Below are positions 1 through 9,320 of a stretch of DNA of 64,000 nt, one piece after another. The notes beneath the pieces are model-generated. The model saw nothing but the letters and a program-made list of their open reading frames with translations. It did not search any database and was not told the origin of the DNA. The first letter of the stretch is position 1. Every line of letters starts with the position of its first letter. The position numbers were made by a program, and so were the translations under genes. The DNA comes from Pseudoduganella danionis (GTDB lineage: Bacteria > Pseudomonadota > Gammaproteobacteria > Burkholderiales > Burkholderiaceae_D): positions 124,001-188,000 of the forward strand of contig NZ_WNKW01000002.1 in assembly GCF_009720775.1 (NCBI RefSeq), in the 5' to 3' direction.

Positions 1-444
1 GGCAAAGAACACGCTTTCATGCCTATCGTGGTGCGTGTGGTCAGCGATGCCGATTACAGCGCCTGGGTCGCTGCCAAGAAAAAAGAAATGGCCGCACTGG
101 CCGATGATCCGAGCAAGACCTGGACGATAGACGAACTGAAAACCAAGGGCGAAAAAGTATATGCCGCCAATTGCGTAGCCTGCCACCAGGCCAACGGCAA
201 GGGCATGCCCGGCACCTTCGCGCCACTGGACGGCTCGCCTGTTGTAACGGGCCCGAAAGCGGAACAGATTAACGTGCTGTTGCACGGTAAGAAGAGCGGT
301 AAATATGGCACGGAGATGCCAGCGTGGAAGCAACTGTCGGATACGGATATTGCTGCGGTGATCACCTACACCCGCAATAGCTGGTCGAACAAGGCCGCCG
401 AAAACATCGTCCAACCAGCCGAAGTTGTGGCTGCACGTAAGTAA
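1..444 (+). CDS. coxB: Cytochrome c oxidase subunit II, C-terminal part (5' end outside window)
   Basis: The reading frame is open from the first base and encodes the end of subunit II of an aa3-type oxidase. The first residues (GKEHAFMP) match the end of the CuA site, in which a His and a Met follow the last Cys. After a linker comes a fused class I cytochrome c domain with the haem motif CVACH at bases 172-186 and a candidate axial Met in the EMPAW segment near base 318. The C-terminal cytochrome domain marks the caa3-like subfamily that takes electrons from cytochrome c in the periplasm. It is followed 15 bases later by ctaD. The N-terminal membrane helices and the start are missing because of the window edge. 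Confidence 0.95.
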   Translation, partial: GKEHAFMPIVVRVVSDADYSAWVAAKKKEMAALADDPSKTWTIDELKTKGEKVYAANCVACHQANGKGMPGTFAPLDGSPVVTGPKAEQINVLLHGKKSGKYGTEMPAWKQLSDTDIAAVITYTRNSWSNKAAENIVQPAEVVAARK

Positions 445-459
445 TCAGGAGCGTTACAA

Positions 460-2055
460 ATGAGCACTAGCACTTTAGATCACGCGCACGATCACCATGG
501 CGACCACGCGCACGACCATCCACATGGCCTGTCGCGCTGGCTGTTTGCCACCAACCACAAGGATATCGGTACGCTGTACCTGTGGTTCTCGCTGATTATG
601 CTGATGTCGGGCGGCGTACTGGCCCTGATGATCCGCACCGAGCTGTTCAAGCCGGGCCTGCAGTTCTTCCAGCCCGAGTTCTTCAACCAGCTGACCACCA
701 TGCACGGTCTGGTGATGGTGTTCGGCGCCATCATGCCAGCCTTCGTCGGCTTCGCTAACTGGATGATCCCGCTGCAGATCGGCGCATCCGATATGGCGTT
801 TGCCCGTATGAACAACTTCTCGTTCTGGCTGCTGCCACCGGCAGCGCTGCTGCTGGCCGGTTCCTTCTTCGTGCCGGGCGGTGCCACGGCGGCCGGCTGG
901 ACCCTGTACGCGCCGCTGTCGAGCCAGATGGGTATCGGCATGGACATGGGTATTTTCGCCATGCACCTGATGGGCGCCTCGTCCATCATGGGTTCGATCA
1001 ACATCATCGTCACCATCCTCAACATGCGCGCACCGGGCATGACGCTGATGAAGATGCCGATGTTCTGCTGGACCTGGCTGATCACTGCCTACCTGCTGAT
1101 CGCTGTAATGCCTGTGCTGGCCGGTGCTATCACCATGACCCTGACCGACCGTCACTTCGGTACTTCCTTCTTCAACGCCGCCGGCGGCGGTGATCCGGTG
1201 ATGTACCAGCACATCTTCTGGTTCTTCGGTCACCCAGAGGTGTACATCATGATTCTGCCGGCCTTCGGCATCGTCTCGCAGATCCTGCCGGCGTTCGCCC
1301 GCAAGCAACTGTTCGGCTACGCTTCGATGGTGTACGCCACCGCGTCGATTGCGATTCTGTCCTTCATCGTGTGGGCCCACCACATGTTCACCACCGGTAT
1401 GCCAGTGACGTCGCAGCTGTTCTTCATGTACGCCACCATGCTGATCGCCGTACCGACTGGCGTGAAAGTGTTTAACTGGGTCGCTACCATGTGGAAGGGT
1501 TCGATGACTTTTGAGACCCCGATGCTGTTCACCGTCGGCTTCATCTTCGTGTTCACCATCGGCGGCTTCACCGGCCTGATTCTGGCCGTGACCCCGATCG
1601 ACATCCAGCTGCAGGACACCTACTACGTGGTGGCCCACTTCCACTACGTGCTGGTGGCCGGCTCGCTGTTCGCCCTGTTCGCCGGCTTCTACTACTGGTC
1701 GCCGAAATGGACTGGCCATATGTACAACGAAGGCATGGGCAAGTTCCACTTCTGGGCGTCGCTGATCACCTTTAACATCACCTTCTTCCCTATGCACTTC
1801 CTGGGTCTGGCCGGTATGCCACGCCGCTATGCCGACTACTCGGCCCAGTTCACCGACTTCAACTCGATCGCTACCATCGGTGCTTTCGGTTTCGGCCTGT
1901 CGCAAGCCTTCTTCCTGTTCTTCGTCGTGCTGCCGACCATCCGTGGCGGCAAAAAAGCCGAAGCCAAGCCATGGGAAGGCGCCGAAGGTCTGGAGTGGAC
2001 CGTGCCTTCGCCGGCACCGTTCCATACTTTCGAAACCCCGCCACAGGTGAAGTAA
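460..2055 (+). CDS. ctaD: Cytochrome c oxidase subunit I
   Basis: This is the 531-residue catalytic haem-copper subunit, of full family length with about 12 membrane helices. Visible hallmarks are the HPEVY motif of the CuB/haem a3 site with its cross-linked His-Tyr, the AHHMFTTG pair of CuB histidines, and [10 protein letters not shown] carrying the haem ligands. It reduces oxygen to water and pumps protons in the inner membrane. The N-terminus is strikingly His/Asp-rich (about 20 residues before [13 protein letters not shown]), a tail seen in related Burkholderiales enzymes and possibly metal-binding. A good ribosome site (AGGAG) precedes the ATG. It sits between coxB and the assembly genes of the same operon. 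Confidence 0.98.
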   Translation: MSTSTLDHAHDHHGDHAHDHPHGLSRWLFATNHKDIGTLYLWFSLIMLMSGGVLALMIRTELFKPGLQFFQPEFFNQLTTMHGLVMVFGAIMPAFVGFANWMIPLQIGASDMAFARMNNFSFWLLPPAALLLAGSFFVPGGATAAGWTLYAPLSSQMGIGMDMGIFAMHLMGASSIMGSINIIVTILNMRAPGMTLMKMPMFCWTWLITAYLLIAVMPVLAGAITMTLTDRHFGTSFFNAAGGGDPVMYQHIFWFFGHPEVYIMILPAFGIVSQILPAFARKQLFGYASMVYATASIAILSFIVWAHHMFTTGMPVTSQLFFMYATMLIAVPTGVKVFNWVATMWKGSMTFETPMLFTVGFIFVFTIGGFTGLILAVTPIDIQLQDTYYVVAHFHYVLVAGSLFALFAGFYYWSPKWTGHMYNEGMGKFHFWASLITFNITFFPMHFLGLAGMPRRYADYSAQFTDFNSIATIGAFGFGLSQAFFLFFVVLPTIRGGKKAEAKPWEGAEGLEWTVPSPAPFHTFETPPQVK

Positions 2056-2057
2056 TC

Positions 2058-2168
2058 GTGAACCAGCCTAGCAAAAAGACGAACAACGCCCGTACCGGCT
2101 GGCTGCTGGCCGGTCTGGCACTGTTCTTCTTCGTGTCGGTATTCGTTAAACGCATGTGGCTGAGCTAA
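2058..2168 (+). CDS. Cytochrome oxidase small assembly protein (36 aa)
   Basis: A 36-residue protein begins with GTG two bases after the ctaD stop and ends just before the GTG of ctaG. It has a basic N-terminus (NQPSKKTNNARTG) followed by one membrane helix (WLLAGLALFFFVSVFVKRM). Short single-helix proteins at exactly this spot between ctaD and ctaG are typical of betaproteobacterial oxidase operons and are annotated as oxidase small assembly proteins. The assignment rests on position, size and topology. An in-frame upstream extension to 1971 would run inside ctaD and is not credible. Confidence 0.8.
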   Translation: MNQPSKKTNNARTGWLLAGLALFFFVSVFVKRMWLS

Positions 2169-2169
2169 C

Positions 2170-2727
2170 GTGAGCGACGAAGCAGCCAGCCGTGGTCTGA
2201 ACCGCACTTTACTGGGCAAGCTGATCGTCGTCGCGATTCTGATGTTCGGCTTTGCCTACGCGCTCAATCCGTTCTACCGCCAGATCTGCGAAGCACTGGG
2301 CATCAATGTGCTGACACAGAAAGACGGCACGGTGAGCGCGCCGGTAAATACGCAGATCGATACCACGCGTCAGGTGGTGGTGGAGTTCGACGGCAATGCG
2401 CAAGGCCCGTGGCGTTTCCGTCCTGTGACGCACAGCATGACCGTGCATCCGGGCGAACTGGCAACGGCCATGTATGAAGTGGTCAACACGCTCAACCGTC
2501 CCGTGAGTGCGCAAGCCATACCGAGCTACGCACCACAGAACGCCATGCCGCATTTTAAAAAGGTCGAGTGTTTCTGCTTCAAGCAGCAGACCCTGCAGGC
2601 CAACGAAGCAAAGCAGATGCCGGTGGTGTTTTTCATCGATCCGGCTCTGCCCAAGGATGTGAAAACGATTACCCTGTCCTACACTTTCTTTGAAGTGGGT
2701 GGACTGGAAAAAACAGCAGCACGCTAA
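2170..2727 (+). CDS. ctaG: Cytochrome c oxidase assembly protein CtaG/Cox11
   Basis: CtaG delivers copper to the CuB site of subunit I. The 185-residue protein has an N-terminal membrane anchor (residues about 15-35) and a periplasmic beta-sandwich domain. The copper-binding CFCF motif is present in KKVECFCFKQQTL (bases 2563-2601). It starts with GTG one base after the preceding small gene, so it is likely translationally coupled. Length and order within the operon (ctaD, small protein, ctaG, DUF2970, ctaE) are normal for betaproteobacteria. Confidence 0.96.
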   Translation: MSDEAASRGLNRTLLGKLIVVAILMFGFAYALNPFYRQICEALGINVLTQKDGTVSAPVNTQIDTTRQVVVEFDGNAQGPWRFRPVTHSMTVHPGELATAMYEVVNTLNRPVSAQAIPSYAPQNAMPHFKKVECFCFKQQTLQANEAKQMPVVFFIDPALPKDVKTITLSYTFFEVGGLEKTAAR

Positions 2728-2742
2728 GGCTTAAGGGGTGGC

Positions 2743-2943
2743 ATGGAATCGAACAAGCAGGCCTCGTTCCTGTATTCGCTGAAAGCGGTGATCTGGTCGT
2801 TCTTCGGCCTGCGCCGCAAAAGCGATTTCGACAGCGACGAAGCGAAACTCAATCCGCTGCACATCATCATTGCAGCGCTGATCGCCGTAGCCTGCTTTAT
2901 CGGCACCCTGATCACCATCGTCAAATATGTAGTTTTAAAATAA
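2743..2943 (+). CDS. DUF2970 family small membrane protein
   Basis: This 66-residue protein has a basic amphipathic N-terminal half (KAVIWSFFGLRRKSDFD) and one C-terminal membrane helix (HIIIAALIAVACFIGTLITIVK). The pattern matches the DUF2970 family, found between ctaG and ctaE in beta- and gammaproteobacterial oxidase operons. Its exact role is unknown; an assembly or accessory role is inferred from position only. A purine-rich ribosome site lies just upstream of the ATG. Confidence 0.85.
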   Translation: MESNKQASFLYSLKAVIWSFFGLRRKSDFDSDEAKLNPLHIIIAALIAVACFIGTLITIVKYVVLK

Positions 2944-2977
2944 AACGAAGCACACTCGAAAAAGTGAGGAGATGAAG

Positions 2978-3838
2978 ATGAGTTCACATAACGCTGCGGC
3001 ACCGTACTATTTTGTGCCAGGTCCATCCAAGTGGCCGCTGATGGCCGGTATGTCGCTGCTGACCACCATGATAGGCGCGTCGGCATGGGTCAATGATGTG
3101 TCCTGGGGTCCGACCGTGAATTACATCGGTCTGGCAGCCACGCTGGCCGTGCTGTTCTGCTGGTTCGGTGACGCTATCCGCGAATCGGAAGGCGGCCAGT
3201 ACAGCCAGCGTATCGATTACTCTTACCGCTGGTCCATGGGCTGGTTCATCTTCTCCGAAGTGATGTTCTTCGGTGCCTTCTTCGGTGCGCTGTTCTATGC
3301 GCGTTCCATCACCATGCCATGGCTGGGCGATCTCGATCACAAAGCCATCTGGCCTGATTTCGTGCCACACTGGGGCAACACGGGGCCGGCCGGTACGGTG
3401 CAGGAATTCAAGACCATGGGTCCGTATCCTATCCCGACCATCAACACGGCACTGCTGCTGACCTCGGGCCTGACCCTGACCATTTCGCACCACGCACTGC
3501 GTGCGGGCGAGCGCGGCAAAACCGCCTTCTGGCTGTTCGCTACCGTGCTGCTGGGTGCCGTGTTCATGGGCTTCCAGGCTTACGAATATCACCATGCGTA
3601 CACCGAACTGAACCTGAAGCTGACTTCGGGCATCTACGGTTCCACCTTCTTCATGCTGACCGGCTTCCACGGCTTCCACGTGACCATGGGCGCGATCATG
3701 CTGTCGGTGGTGCTGCTGCGCGTACTGAAAGGCCACTTCACGCCGGAAAACCACTTCGCCTTCGAAGGTGCAGCATGGTACTGGCACTTCGTGGACGTAG
3801 TCTGGCTCGGCCTGTACGTTGTGGTGTACTGGCTGTAA
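2978..3838 (+). CDS. ctaE: Cytochrome c oxidase subunit III
   Basis: Subunit III of the aa3 oxidase, about 286 residues with seven predicted helices, stabilises the proton-pumping core. Conserved segments include YYFVPGPSKWPLMAG near the N-terminus, SEVMFFGAFFGA, and the C-terminal AWYWHFVDVVWLGLYVVVYW. An upstream in-frame ATG exists at 2972, but the ribosome site GAGGAG ends at 2971. Only the ATG at 2978 gives a usable spacing of six bases, so that start is preferred. It is the last structural gene of the operon before a strong terminator. Confidence 0.96.
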   Translation: MSSHNAAAPYYFVPGPSKWPLMAGMSLLTTMIGASAWVNDVSWGPTVNYIGLAATLAVLFCWFGDAIRESEGGQYSQRIDYSYRWSMGWFIFSEVMFFGAFFGALFYARSITMPWLGDLDHKAIWPDFVPHWGNTGPAGTVQEFKTMGPYPIPTINTALLLTSGLTLTISHHALRAGERGKTAFWLFATVLLGAVFMGFQAYEYHHAYTELNLKLTSGIYGSTFFMLTGFHGFHVTMGAIMLSVVLLRVLKGHFTPENHFAFEGAAWYWHFVDVVWLGLYVVVYWL

Positions 3839-3884
3839 GCCGAGAGTGTGCTGACCGCAGCGCCTGCGCTGCGGTCGCTGTAGC

Positions 3885-3931
3885 GACAAAAAAAGCCGCA
3901 TGCGGGGAAGCCCGGATGCGGCTGTTTTTTT
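3885..3931 (+). terminator. Rho-independent terminator after ctaE, probably bidirectional
   Basis: The arms AGCCGCAT and ATGCGGCT enclose a GGG/CCC inner stem, with a run of A on the left and seven T on the right. It lies between ctaE and the convergent DUF2909 gene, so it can end transcription from both sides. Confidence 0.85.
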
Positions 3932-3946
3932 AGCGCCAGGCGCGCG

Positions 3947-4150
3947 CTACGTGCGGATGCCGGTGGGGTGGATGTAACCGAGCTTGTTGGCCAGCAGCAG
4001 GGCGGCAAACAGCGCTATGGACAGTCCGACACGCACAGCGAGCGCGCGCACGGTATTATTCGTCTTGCCCTTGTCACGCATGAGGAAGAAAAATGCCGAG
4101 GCGAGGCTGCCGATGATCAGGATGAAGGCGATGGCGACAACGATTTTCAT
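3947..4150 (-). CDS. DUF2909 family twin-helix membrane protein
   Basis: This 67-residue protein has two membrane helices (residues about 3-22 and 40-58) joined by a short basic loop (MRDKGKTNNTVRALAVR). It matches the DUF2909 twin-transmembrane family commonly found antisense between ctaE and surf1 in Burkholderiales. The function is unknown. It is transcribed against the operon, toward the shared terminator, and its start lies 18-45 bases from the surf1 start, so the two are divergent. Confidence 0.85.
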   Translation of the reverse strand: MKIVVAIAFILIIGSLASAFFFLMRDKGKTNNTVRALAVRVGLSIALFAALLLANKLGYIHPTGIRT

Positions 4151-4195
4151 GTGGGCGGCAGTGGTTAAATGTCAGGAAAGGGAGAACTCATTGTA

Positions 4196-4930
4196 ATGCG
4201 TATTCGCTTCCGCTTTAAGCTAATTCCGTTTATCGCGACGGTGCTGGTGGTCACGCTGGGCATACAGCTAGGCAACTGGCAGCAGCGCCGAGCGGCACAG
4301 AAGCTGGTGATGCAGAGCCAGCTCGAGCAGGGCCAGCATGCGGCGCCGCTGCGGCTGGATGGCGCGGCGCTGGCAGCCGAAGCGGTGGAATTCCGTCGCG
4401 TGCAACTGGAGGGCGAATTTGTCCGTAACTGGCCGCTGTATCTGGATAACCGGCCGTATCAGGGCCGTGCCGGCTTCTATGTGCTGATGCCGTTCCGCCT
4501 GACGGGCAGCGGCATGCACGTGCTGGTGATGCGTGGCTGGGTGCCGCGCGACGCGCAGCAGCGCGACCGCCTGCCGGCGCTGCTTACTCCGGCCGGTCCC
4601 GTGACGCTGACCGGGCTGGCCAGAGTTGGCACCGGCCATGTGATGGAGCTCGGTAGTGCCGCGCCACTCACGCCGGGCGCCATCGTCTCGAATGTCGATC
4701 CGCTGCAACTGGCCAAGGATAGCGGCCTGACCATGCAGCCTTTCGTGGTCGAGCAGCACGCTGCGGCCCAGCCGGCGGGTGACGATGCCAGTCTGGTACG
4801 TGACTGGCCGGCACCGGCGCTGGGGGTGGAAAAAAATCAGGGCTATGCACTGCAGTGGTATGCGCTGTCGGCAATGGCCGTTGTCTTCTTTGTTGTGAAT
4901 GGATTTAGACGTGGAAAAAAAGCAGATTAA
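4196..4930 (+). CDS. SURF1 family cytochrome oxidase assembly protein
   Basis: SURF1 proteins help insert haem a into subunit I. The protein has an N-terminal membrane helix (FIATVLVVTLGIQLGNWQQRRA), the conserved NRPYQGRAGFYVLMPF segment, and a C-terminal helix (YALQWYALSAMAVVFFVVNGFRRG), the topology of the family. The ATG at 4196 is chosen because a GGGAG ribosome site lies 11 bases upstream; an ATG at 4169 would add nine residues. Its 3' end overlaps the next gene by about 30 bases. Confidence 0.92.
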   Translation: MRIRFRFKLIPFIATVLVVTLGIQLGNWQQRRAAQKLVMQSQLEQGQHAAPLRLDGAALAAEAVEFRRVQLEGEFVRNWPLYLDNRPYQGRAGFYVLMPFRLTGSGMHVLVMRGWVPRDAQQRDRLPALLTPAGPVTLTGLARVGTGHVMELGSAAPLTPGAIVSNVDPLQLAKDSGLTMQPFVVEQHAAAQPAGDDASLVRDWPAPALGVEKNQGYALQWYALSAMAVVFFVVNGFRRGKKAD

Positions 4931-5516
4931 CCGTTTGAAGCTGCTGGCCGTGCTGGCCGTATGTGCTGCACCGTTGCTGGCTTCCTACTTTACCTATTAC
5001 GTGATCAAGCCGCAGGGTGGCGCCACCAATTCCGGTAGCCTGATCGATCCGCGCCAGCATCCGATACCGGCCATGGCCAGCACCACGCTGGATGGCCAGC
5101 CGCAGACGCTGGAGCAGTACAAGGGCAAGTGGATCATGCTGAAAGTGGGGCCATCCGATTGCCAGCAAGCCTGTCAGGACCAGTTGTTTGCCATGCGCCA
5201 GTTGCGCACCATGCAGGGCAAGGAAATGGAACGCATCGAACGGGTCTGGCTGATTACCGACCAGCAGCCGCTCGATACCATGCTGCTGCGCGTGAACGAT
5301 GGCACGCGCATGTTGCGCGCACCGGCCGATGTGGTGGCGCGCTGGCTGCCCACCGAAGCGCACGGTGATCAGGCGGCCGATCATGTCTACCTGATCGACC
5401 CGCTGGGCAATCTGATGATGCGCTTCCCCAAAGGCGCCGTATCGAGCGATATCGAGCAGGTGAAGCGCGTGCATAAAGATATCGCCAAACTGCTCAAGGC
5501 TTCCGCCATAGGTTAA
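4899..5516 (+). CDS. Sco-like membrane-anchored protein of the oxidase operon
   Basis: The 205-residue protein has one N-terminal membrane helix (LLAVLAVCAAPLLASYFTYYV) and a thioredoxin-like periplasmic domain. It carries CQQAC, the CX3C spacing used by Sco copper chaperones, and a later His in DHVYLIDPLGN, the place of the Sco copper-ligand His. Sequence around these points differs from the true sco1 gene at 7599. A role in copper delivery or thiol chemistry for the oxidase is inferred. The start overlaps the surf1 end; GTG at 4911 is an alternative start. Confidence 0.75.
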   Translation: MDLDVEKKQINRLKLLAVLAVCAAPLLASYFTYYVIKPQGGATNSGSLIDPRQHPIPAMASTTLDGQPQTLEQYKGKWIMLKVGPSDCQQACQDQLFAMRQLRTMQGKEMERIERVWLITDQQPLDTMLLRVNDGTRMLRAPADVVARWLPTEAHGDQAADHVYLIDPLGNLMMRFPKGAVSSDIEQVKRVHKDIAKLLKASAIG

Positions 5517-5527
5517 ATAGGCTCATC

Positions 5528-6712
5528 ATGCATCTGACTCTGGCCCAGATGGCCGTAACGGCCCTGCTGGTGGCGCTGCTGCCACTGACGCTGGTGTGGA
5601 CTTCGTCCGACGTCAGCAAATACCGCAAGCTGGTGTGGGTGACGGTGTTCCTCACCTTCGACCTGATCGTGTTCGGCGCGTTTACGCGCCTGACCGATTC
5701 TGGCCTCGGTTGCCCGGACTGGCCCGGCTGCTATGGCGCGGCCAATCCCTTCCTCGCCCATGAGGAAATCATCGCGGCCGAAGCGCTGATGCCGACCGGC
5801 CCCGTCACCGTCTTCAAGGCATGGATAGAGATGATCCACCGCTATCTGGCCATGGCCATCGGCGTGCTGATCGTGGCGATGCTGGCGCAGGCGTGGTACC
5901 AGTGGCGTCGCAGTGCAGCCACGCCGGCCGCACGCCGGGCCGACTATGCACCGCTGATTCCTACGCTGCTTTTTTTTGCCGTGTGTCTGCAGGGCGCGTT
6001 CGGCGCGTGGACCGTCACACTGAAACTGCAGCCCGTAATCGTCAGCACCCATCTGCTGCTGGGTATGGGGCTGCTGGCCTTGCTGGTGTGGTATGGCTGC
6101 CGCCAGGACCAGTTGATTACACCCGCGCGCACGCTGACCGCTTCGCCGCCGGCCATGCGCCGCATCCGCTGGCTGGCCGGCCTGTCGGCGGCGCTGCTGC
6201 TGGTGCAACTGGCGCTGGGCGGCTGGACCAGTACCAATTACGCCACGTTGGCCTGTACCGAATTCCCGCTGTGTGGTGGCGAGCTGGTGCCGGTTATGGA
6301 CTTCGAACATGGTTTCACGCTGTGGCGCGCGCTGGGCAAAACGGCGGCCGGCCACTACCTGCCATTTTCCGCGCTGACGGCGATCCACTGGGTACACCGT
6401 AATTTCGGCCTGCTGCTGGCCATGGTGGCAGGCTACACGGCCTGGCGCGCGTGGCAGCATGCGGCGCTGCAGCGCACGGCGCGCTGGCTGGCCCTGACCT
6501 TGCTGCTGCAACTGGCCACGGGCATCGCCACCATTTATCTGAACTTCCCGCTGGCCATCGCGGTGCTGCACAACGCCGGTGCGGCGCTGCTGGTGCTGTG
6601 GCTGACCATGTTAAACTATCAGGCAAAATGCCAGTTTGCGCTGGCCCTTGCTACTAATGCCACTGCAGCCGCGCATGCGCAACATGGCCGCAAAGATAAC
6701 ACCCCCTCATGA
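5528..6712 (+). CDS. ctaA: Haem A synthase (COX15/CtaA)
   Basis: CtaA oxidises the C8 methyl of haem O to the formyl group of haem A, in the inner membrane. The 394-residue protein has about eight helices. The family segments are visible: [20 protein letters not shown] near residue 60, [12 protein letters not shown] with a haem-ligand His, and the second-half repeat [15 protein letters not shown]. The stop overlaps the start of ctaB by four bases, indicating coupling. The last 40 residues ([19 protein letters not shown]) are a low-complexity tail. Confidence 0.95.
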   Translation: MHLTLAQMAVTALLVALLPLTLVWTSSDVSKYRKLVWVTVFLTFDLIVFGAFTRLTDSGLGCPDWPGCYGAANPFLAHEEIIAAEALMPTGPVTVFKAWIEMIHRYLAMAIGVLIVAMLAQAWYQWRRSAATPAARRADYAPLIPTLLFFAVCLQGAFGAWTVTLKLQPVIVSTHLLLGMGLLALLVWYGCRQDQLITPARTLTASPPAMRRIRWLAGLSAALLLVQLALGGWTSTNYATLACTEFPLCGGELVPVMDFEHGFTLWRALGKTAAGHYLPFSALTAIHWVHRNFGLLLAMVAGYTAWRAWQHAALQRTARWLALTLLLQLATGIATIYLNFPLAIAVLHNAGAALLVLWLTMLNYQAKCQFALALATNATAAAHAQHGRKDNTPS

Positions 6713-7602
6713 CCACACAGACTGTCTCTTCCAAGCTTCCTAGCCGTGCCGCCCAGTACTGGGCGCTGACCAAGCCGCGCGTGACCCAGCTCGCGGTGTT
6801 CTGCGCCGTGATCGGCATGTTTCTGGCGACCGATGGCATGCCCGACTGGCGCTTGCTGATCGCGGCCACGGCCGGCATCTGGCTGCTGTCCGGCGCGGCG
6901 TTTGCCGTCAACTGTCTGGCCGAGCGTGAAATCGATGCGCGCATGGCGCGTACCGCGCGCCGCCCGATGGCGCTCGGTGAAATCACGGTCATGCAGACGG
7001 TGGTGTTTGCTGGCGTGATCGGCGGCGCCGGCATGTGGATACTCTACACGCTGGTCAACCCGCTCACCATGTGGCTGACCTTTGTCACCTTCGTCGGCTA
7101 CGCCATCATCTACACCATGATACTCAAGCCGGCCACGCCGCAGAACATCGTCATCGGTGGCCTGTCCGGCGCCATGCCGCCGGCACTGGGCTGGGCTGCC
7201 GTGGCCAACGATGTGCCCATGCAGGCCTGGCTGCTGGTGCTGATCATCTTCGTCTGGACCCCGCCGCACTTCTGGGCACTGGCCATGTACCGCCGCGATG
7301 ACTATGCGCGTTCCGGCCTGCCCATGCTGCCCGTTACACACGGCATGCAGTTCACCCGCTTCCACGTCTGGCTGTATTCGATCGCGCTGGCGGCCACCAC
7401 GCTGATGCCGTATGCGGTACGCATGTCGGGCCTGATCTATCTGGTCAGCGCCATCGTGTTGAATGCCGTGTTCCTGCACCACGCCTGGAAAATCTACCGT
7501 CATTACACCGACCTGATTGCACGCAAGGCGTTCACCTGGTCCATTATTTATCTGTCGCTGCTGTTCGCCGCTCTGCTGGTGGACCACTACTTCAAAATAT
7601 GA
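6709..7602 (+). CDS. ctaB: Protohaem IX farnesyltransferase (haem O synthase)
   Basis: CtaB transfers a farnesyl group to haem B to give haem O, the substrate of CtaA. The 297-residue UbiA-family membrane protein has the diagnostic [20 protein letters not shown] motif (prenyl diphosphate/Mg binding, residues about 67-86) and the second Asp-containing loop [17 protein letters not shown]. It overlaps ctaA by four bases and sco1 by four bases, so the three are probably translated as a coupled unit. Confidence 0.97.
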   Translation: MTTQTVSSKLPSRAAQYWALTKPRVTQLAVFCAVIGMFLATDGMPDWRLLIAATAGIWLLSGAAFAVNCLAEREIDARMARTARRPMALGEITVMQTVVFAGVIGGAGMWILYTLVNPLTMWLTFVTFVGYAIIYTMILKPATPQNIVIGGLSGAMPPALGWAAVANDVPMQAWLLVLIIFVWTPPHFWALAMYRRDDYARSGLPMLPVTHGMQFTRFHVWLYSIALAATTLMPYAVRMSGLIYLVSAIVLNAVFLHHAWKIYRHYTDLIARKAFTWSIIYLSLLFAALLVDHYFKI

Positions 7603-8210
7603 AAAAACTGTTTGCTGTGGGCTCTACCGCCCTTGCCCTGGCCCTGACTGTGCTGACTGGCTGCGGTGAAAACAAATCGTCCGCGCCGAAGGTGGCATTC
7701 CAGAACACCGACCTGACGGGGCTGGCCTACGCCAAGGACTTCGCCCTGACCGACCACACGGGCAAGTCGCGCACACTGGGCGACTTCAAAGGCAAGGTAG
7801 TAGTGATGTTCTTCGGCTATACCCAGTGCCCCGACGTCTGCCCGACCACGCTGACGGAAATGGCGCAGGTGATGCAGGAGCTGGGCCCGCAGGCCGATCA
7901 GGTGCAGGTGCTGTTCGTCACTGTCGATCCCGAGCGTGATACCCAGCCGCTGCTGGCGCAATATGTGCCGACCTTCGACAAGCGCTTCATCGGCCTGTAT
8001 GGCACGGCCGAGCAGACTGCCGCCGTGGCCAAGGAATTCAAGGTGTTCTACGCCAAAGTGCCGGGCAAGAATCCGGGCAGTTATTCCATGGACCACACGG
8101 CCGCCAGCTATGTGTTCGACCGTCAGGGCAAGATCCGCCTGATGGTGCGCAATGGCCAGGGCCCGGCTTCGGTGGTGCATGACGTGAAGCTGTTGCTGGC
8201 CCAGTCCTGA
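7599..8210 (+). CDS. SCO1/SenC family copper chaperone, lipoprotein
   Basis: This 203-residue protein carries a lipoprotein signal ([10 protein letters not shown]) and a thioredoxin fold with the copper-binding CPDVC motif in [14 protein letters not shown] and the partner His in [11 protein letters not shown]. Sco proteins mature the CuA site of subunit II. It overlaps the ctaB stop by four bases and is followed after three bases by an AI-2E permease, ending the oxidase biogenesis block. Confidence 0.95.
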   Translation: MKKLFAVGSTALALALTVLTGCGENKSSAPKVAFQNTDLTGLAYAKDFALTDHTGKSRTLGDFKGKVVVMFFGYTQCPDVCPTTLTEMAQVMQELGPQADQVQVLFVTVDPERDTQPLLAQYVPTFDKRFIGLYGTAEQTAAVAKEFKVFYAKVPGKNPGSYSMDHTAASYVFDRQGKIRLMVRNGQGPASVVHDVKLLLAQS

Positions 8211-8213
8211 TCC

Positions 8214-9254
8214 ATGCACGACCGCTACCAGCCCTACACCCGTCTGGCCGCCATCGTCCTGCTGCTGGTGGGCTGTGTGGCGGTGCTGCGGCCGTTTCTG
8301 GCTGCGATACTGTTTGCTGCCGCGATCACCATCGCCAGCTGGCCCGTCTATTTGTATGTGCTGGCGCGCTGCCGCCAGCGCCGTTCATTGGCCGCTGCCA
8401 TCATGAGCGTGGCCCTGACCCTGCTAATCATCGCGCCGCTGACGGCCGTGACGTGGAATGTGGCCGACAACATCAGCGTGTTCTACGACCATATAAAGGC
8501 CAGTCTGGATGGCGGCACGCTGGCGCCACCCGCATGGCTGAAAGACATACCACTGCTGGGTGAGGCGGCCGATAACTATCTGCGCAAGCTGCTGGGCAGC
8601 CGAGAAGAATTACTCAATCTGGCCAAAAATCTGCTGGAACCGGCGCGTCGTCTGCTGCTCGGTGCCAGCGTGGTGCTGGGCAGCGGTGTGGCCCAGGTCA
8701 GTCTGGCCGTGTTTGTCAGCTTCTTCCTGTACCGCGATGGCGCAGCCTTGCACGAAACGCTGCAGACGGCCATGCAGCGCCTGATCGGCCCGCAGGGCCA
8801 GCTAGTAACGGAGACGGTCAGCCGTACCGTGCGCGGCGTGGTGTATGGTTTGCTGGGTACGGCGCTGGCGCAGGCTGGCGTGGCCGCTATCGGCTTCCTG
8901 ATCGCCGGTGTGCCGGCCGTGGCGCTGCTGTCGGCCGCTACCTTCCTGCTGTCGCTGGTGCCGGTAGGGCCGCCGCTGGTATGGGGTGGCGCTGCCATCT
9001 ATCTGTTCGATGCGGGCCAGACTGGCTGGGGCATCTTCATGCTGGTGTGGGGCTTCTTCCTGATCAGCAGTGTCGATAACGTGGTCAAGCCCATGCTGAT
9101 CAGCCGTGGCAGCAGCCTGCCATTCATCCTTGTGCTGCTGGGCGTGACGGGTGGCGTGCTGGCCTTCGGCTTTGTCGGCCTGTTTATCGGGCCGGCACTG
9201 CTGGCCGTGGCACTGGGCCTGCTGAATAACTGGAGCGCACCGGCGCCGCAATAG
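8214..9254 (+). CDS. AI-2E family transporter (YdiK/PerM-like permease)
   Basis: The 346-residue membrane protein has seven to eight helices and the AI-2E family pattern: an N-terminal helix pair, a long soluble loop (residues about 80-140), and a C-terminal helix cluster with SLVPVGPPLVWGGAAIYLF and DNVVKPMLISRGSSLPFILVLLGV. Members export small molecules or ions and the substrate cannot be told from sequence. It starts three bases after sco1, so it shares that transcript, but no functional link to respiration is shown. Confidence 0.9.
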   Translation: MHDRYQPYTRLAAIVLLLVGCVAVLRPFLAAILFAAAITIASWPVYLYVLARCRQRRSLAAAIMSVALTLLIIAPLTAVTWNVADNISVFYDHIKASLDGGTLAPPAWLKDIPLLGEAADNYLRKLLGSREELLNLAKNLLEPARRLLLGASVVLGSGVAQVSLAVFVSFFLYRDGAALHETLQTAMQRLIGPQGQLVTETVSRTVRGVVYGLLGTALAQAGVAAIGFLIAGVPAVALLSAATFLLSLVPVGPPLVWGGAAIYLFDAGQTGWGIFMLVWGFFLISSVDNVVKPMLISRGSSLPFILVLLGVTGGVLAFGFVGLFIGPALLAVALGLLNNWSAPAPQ

Positions 9255-9274
9255 GCGCTGCTTGGGACTTCAAT

Positions 9275-9304
9275 CGCGCCGCCGGTTTGTACCGGCTGGC
9301 GCGC
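9275..9304. terminator. Imperfect hairpin between convergent genes
   Basis: CGCGCC-GCCGG and CCGGC-TGGCGCG can pair with one bulged base around a TTTGTA loop. It lies between the AI-2E gene and the convergent CNNM gene. There is no T run, so termination is only suggested by position. Confidence 0.4.
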
Positions 9305-9320
9305 AGCAGCGGGCTAGGAG

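Noticed and set aside
475..2025. A 516-codon minus-strand frame opposite ctaD
   Set aside because: It is His/Gln/Glu-rich as expected from antisense of a membrane protein gene, with no start context.
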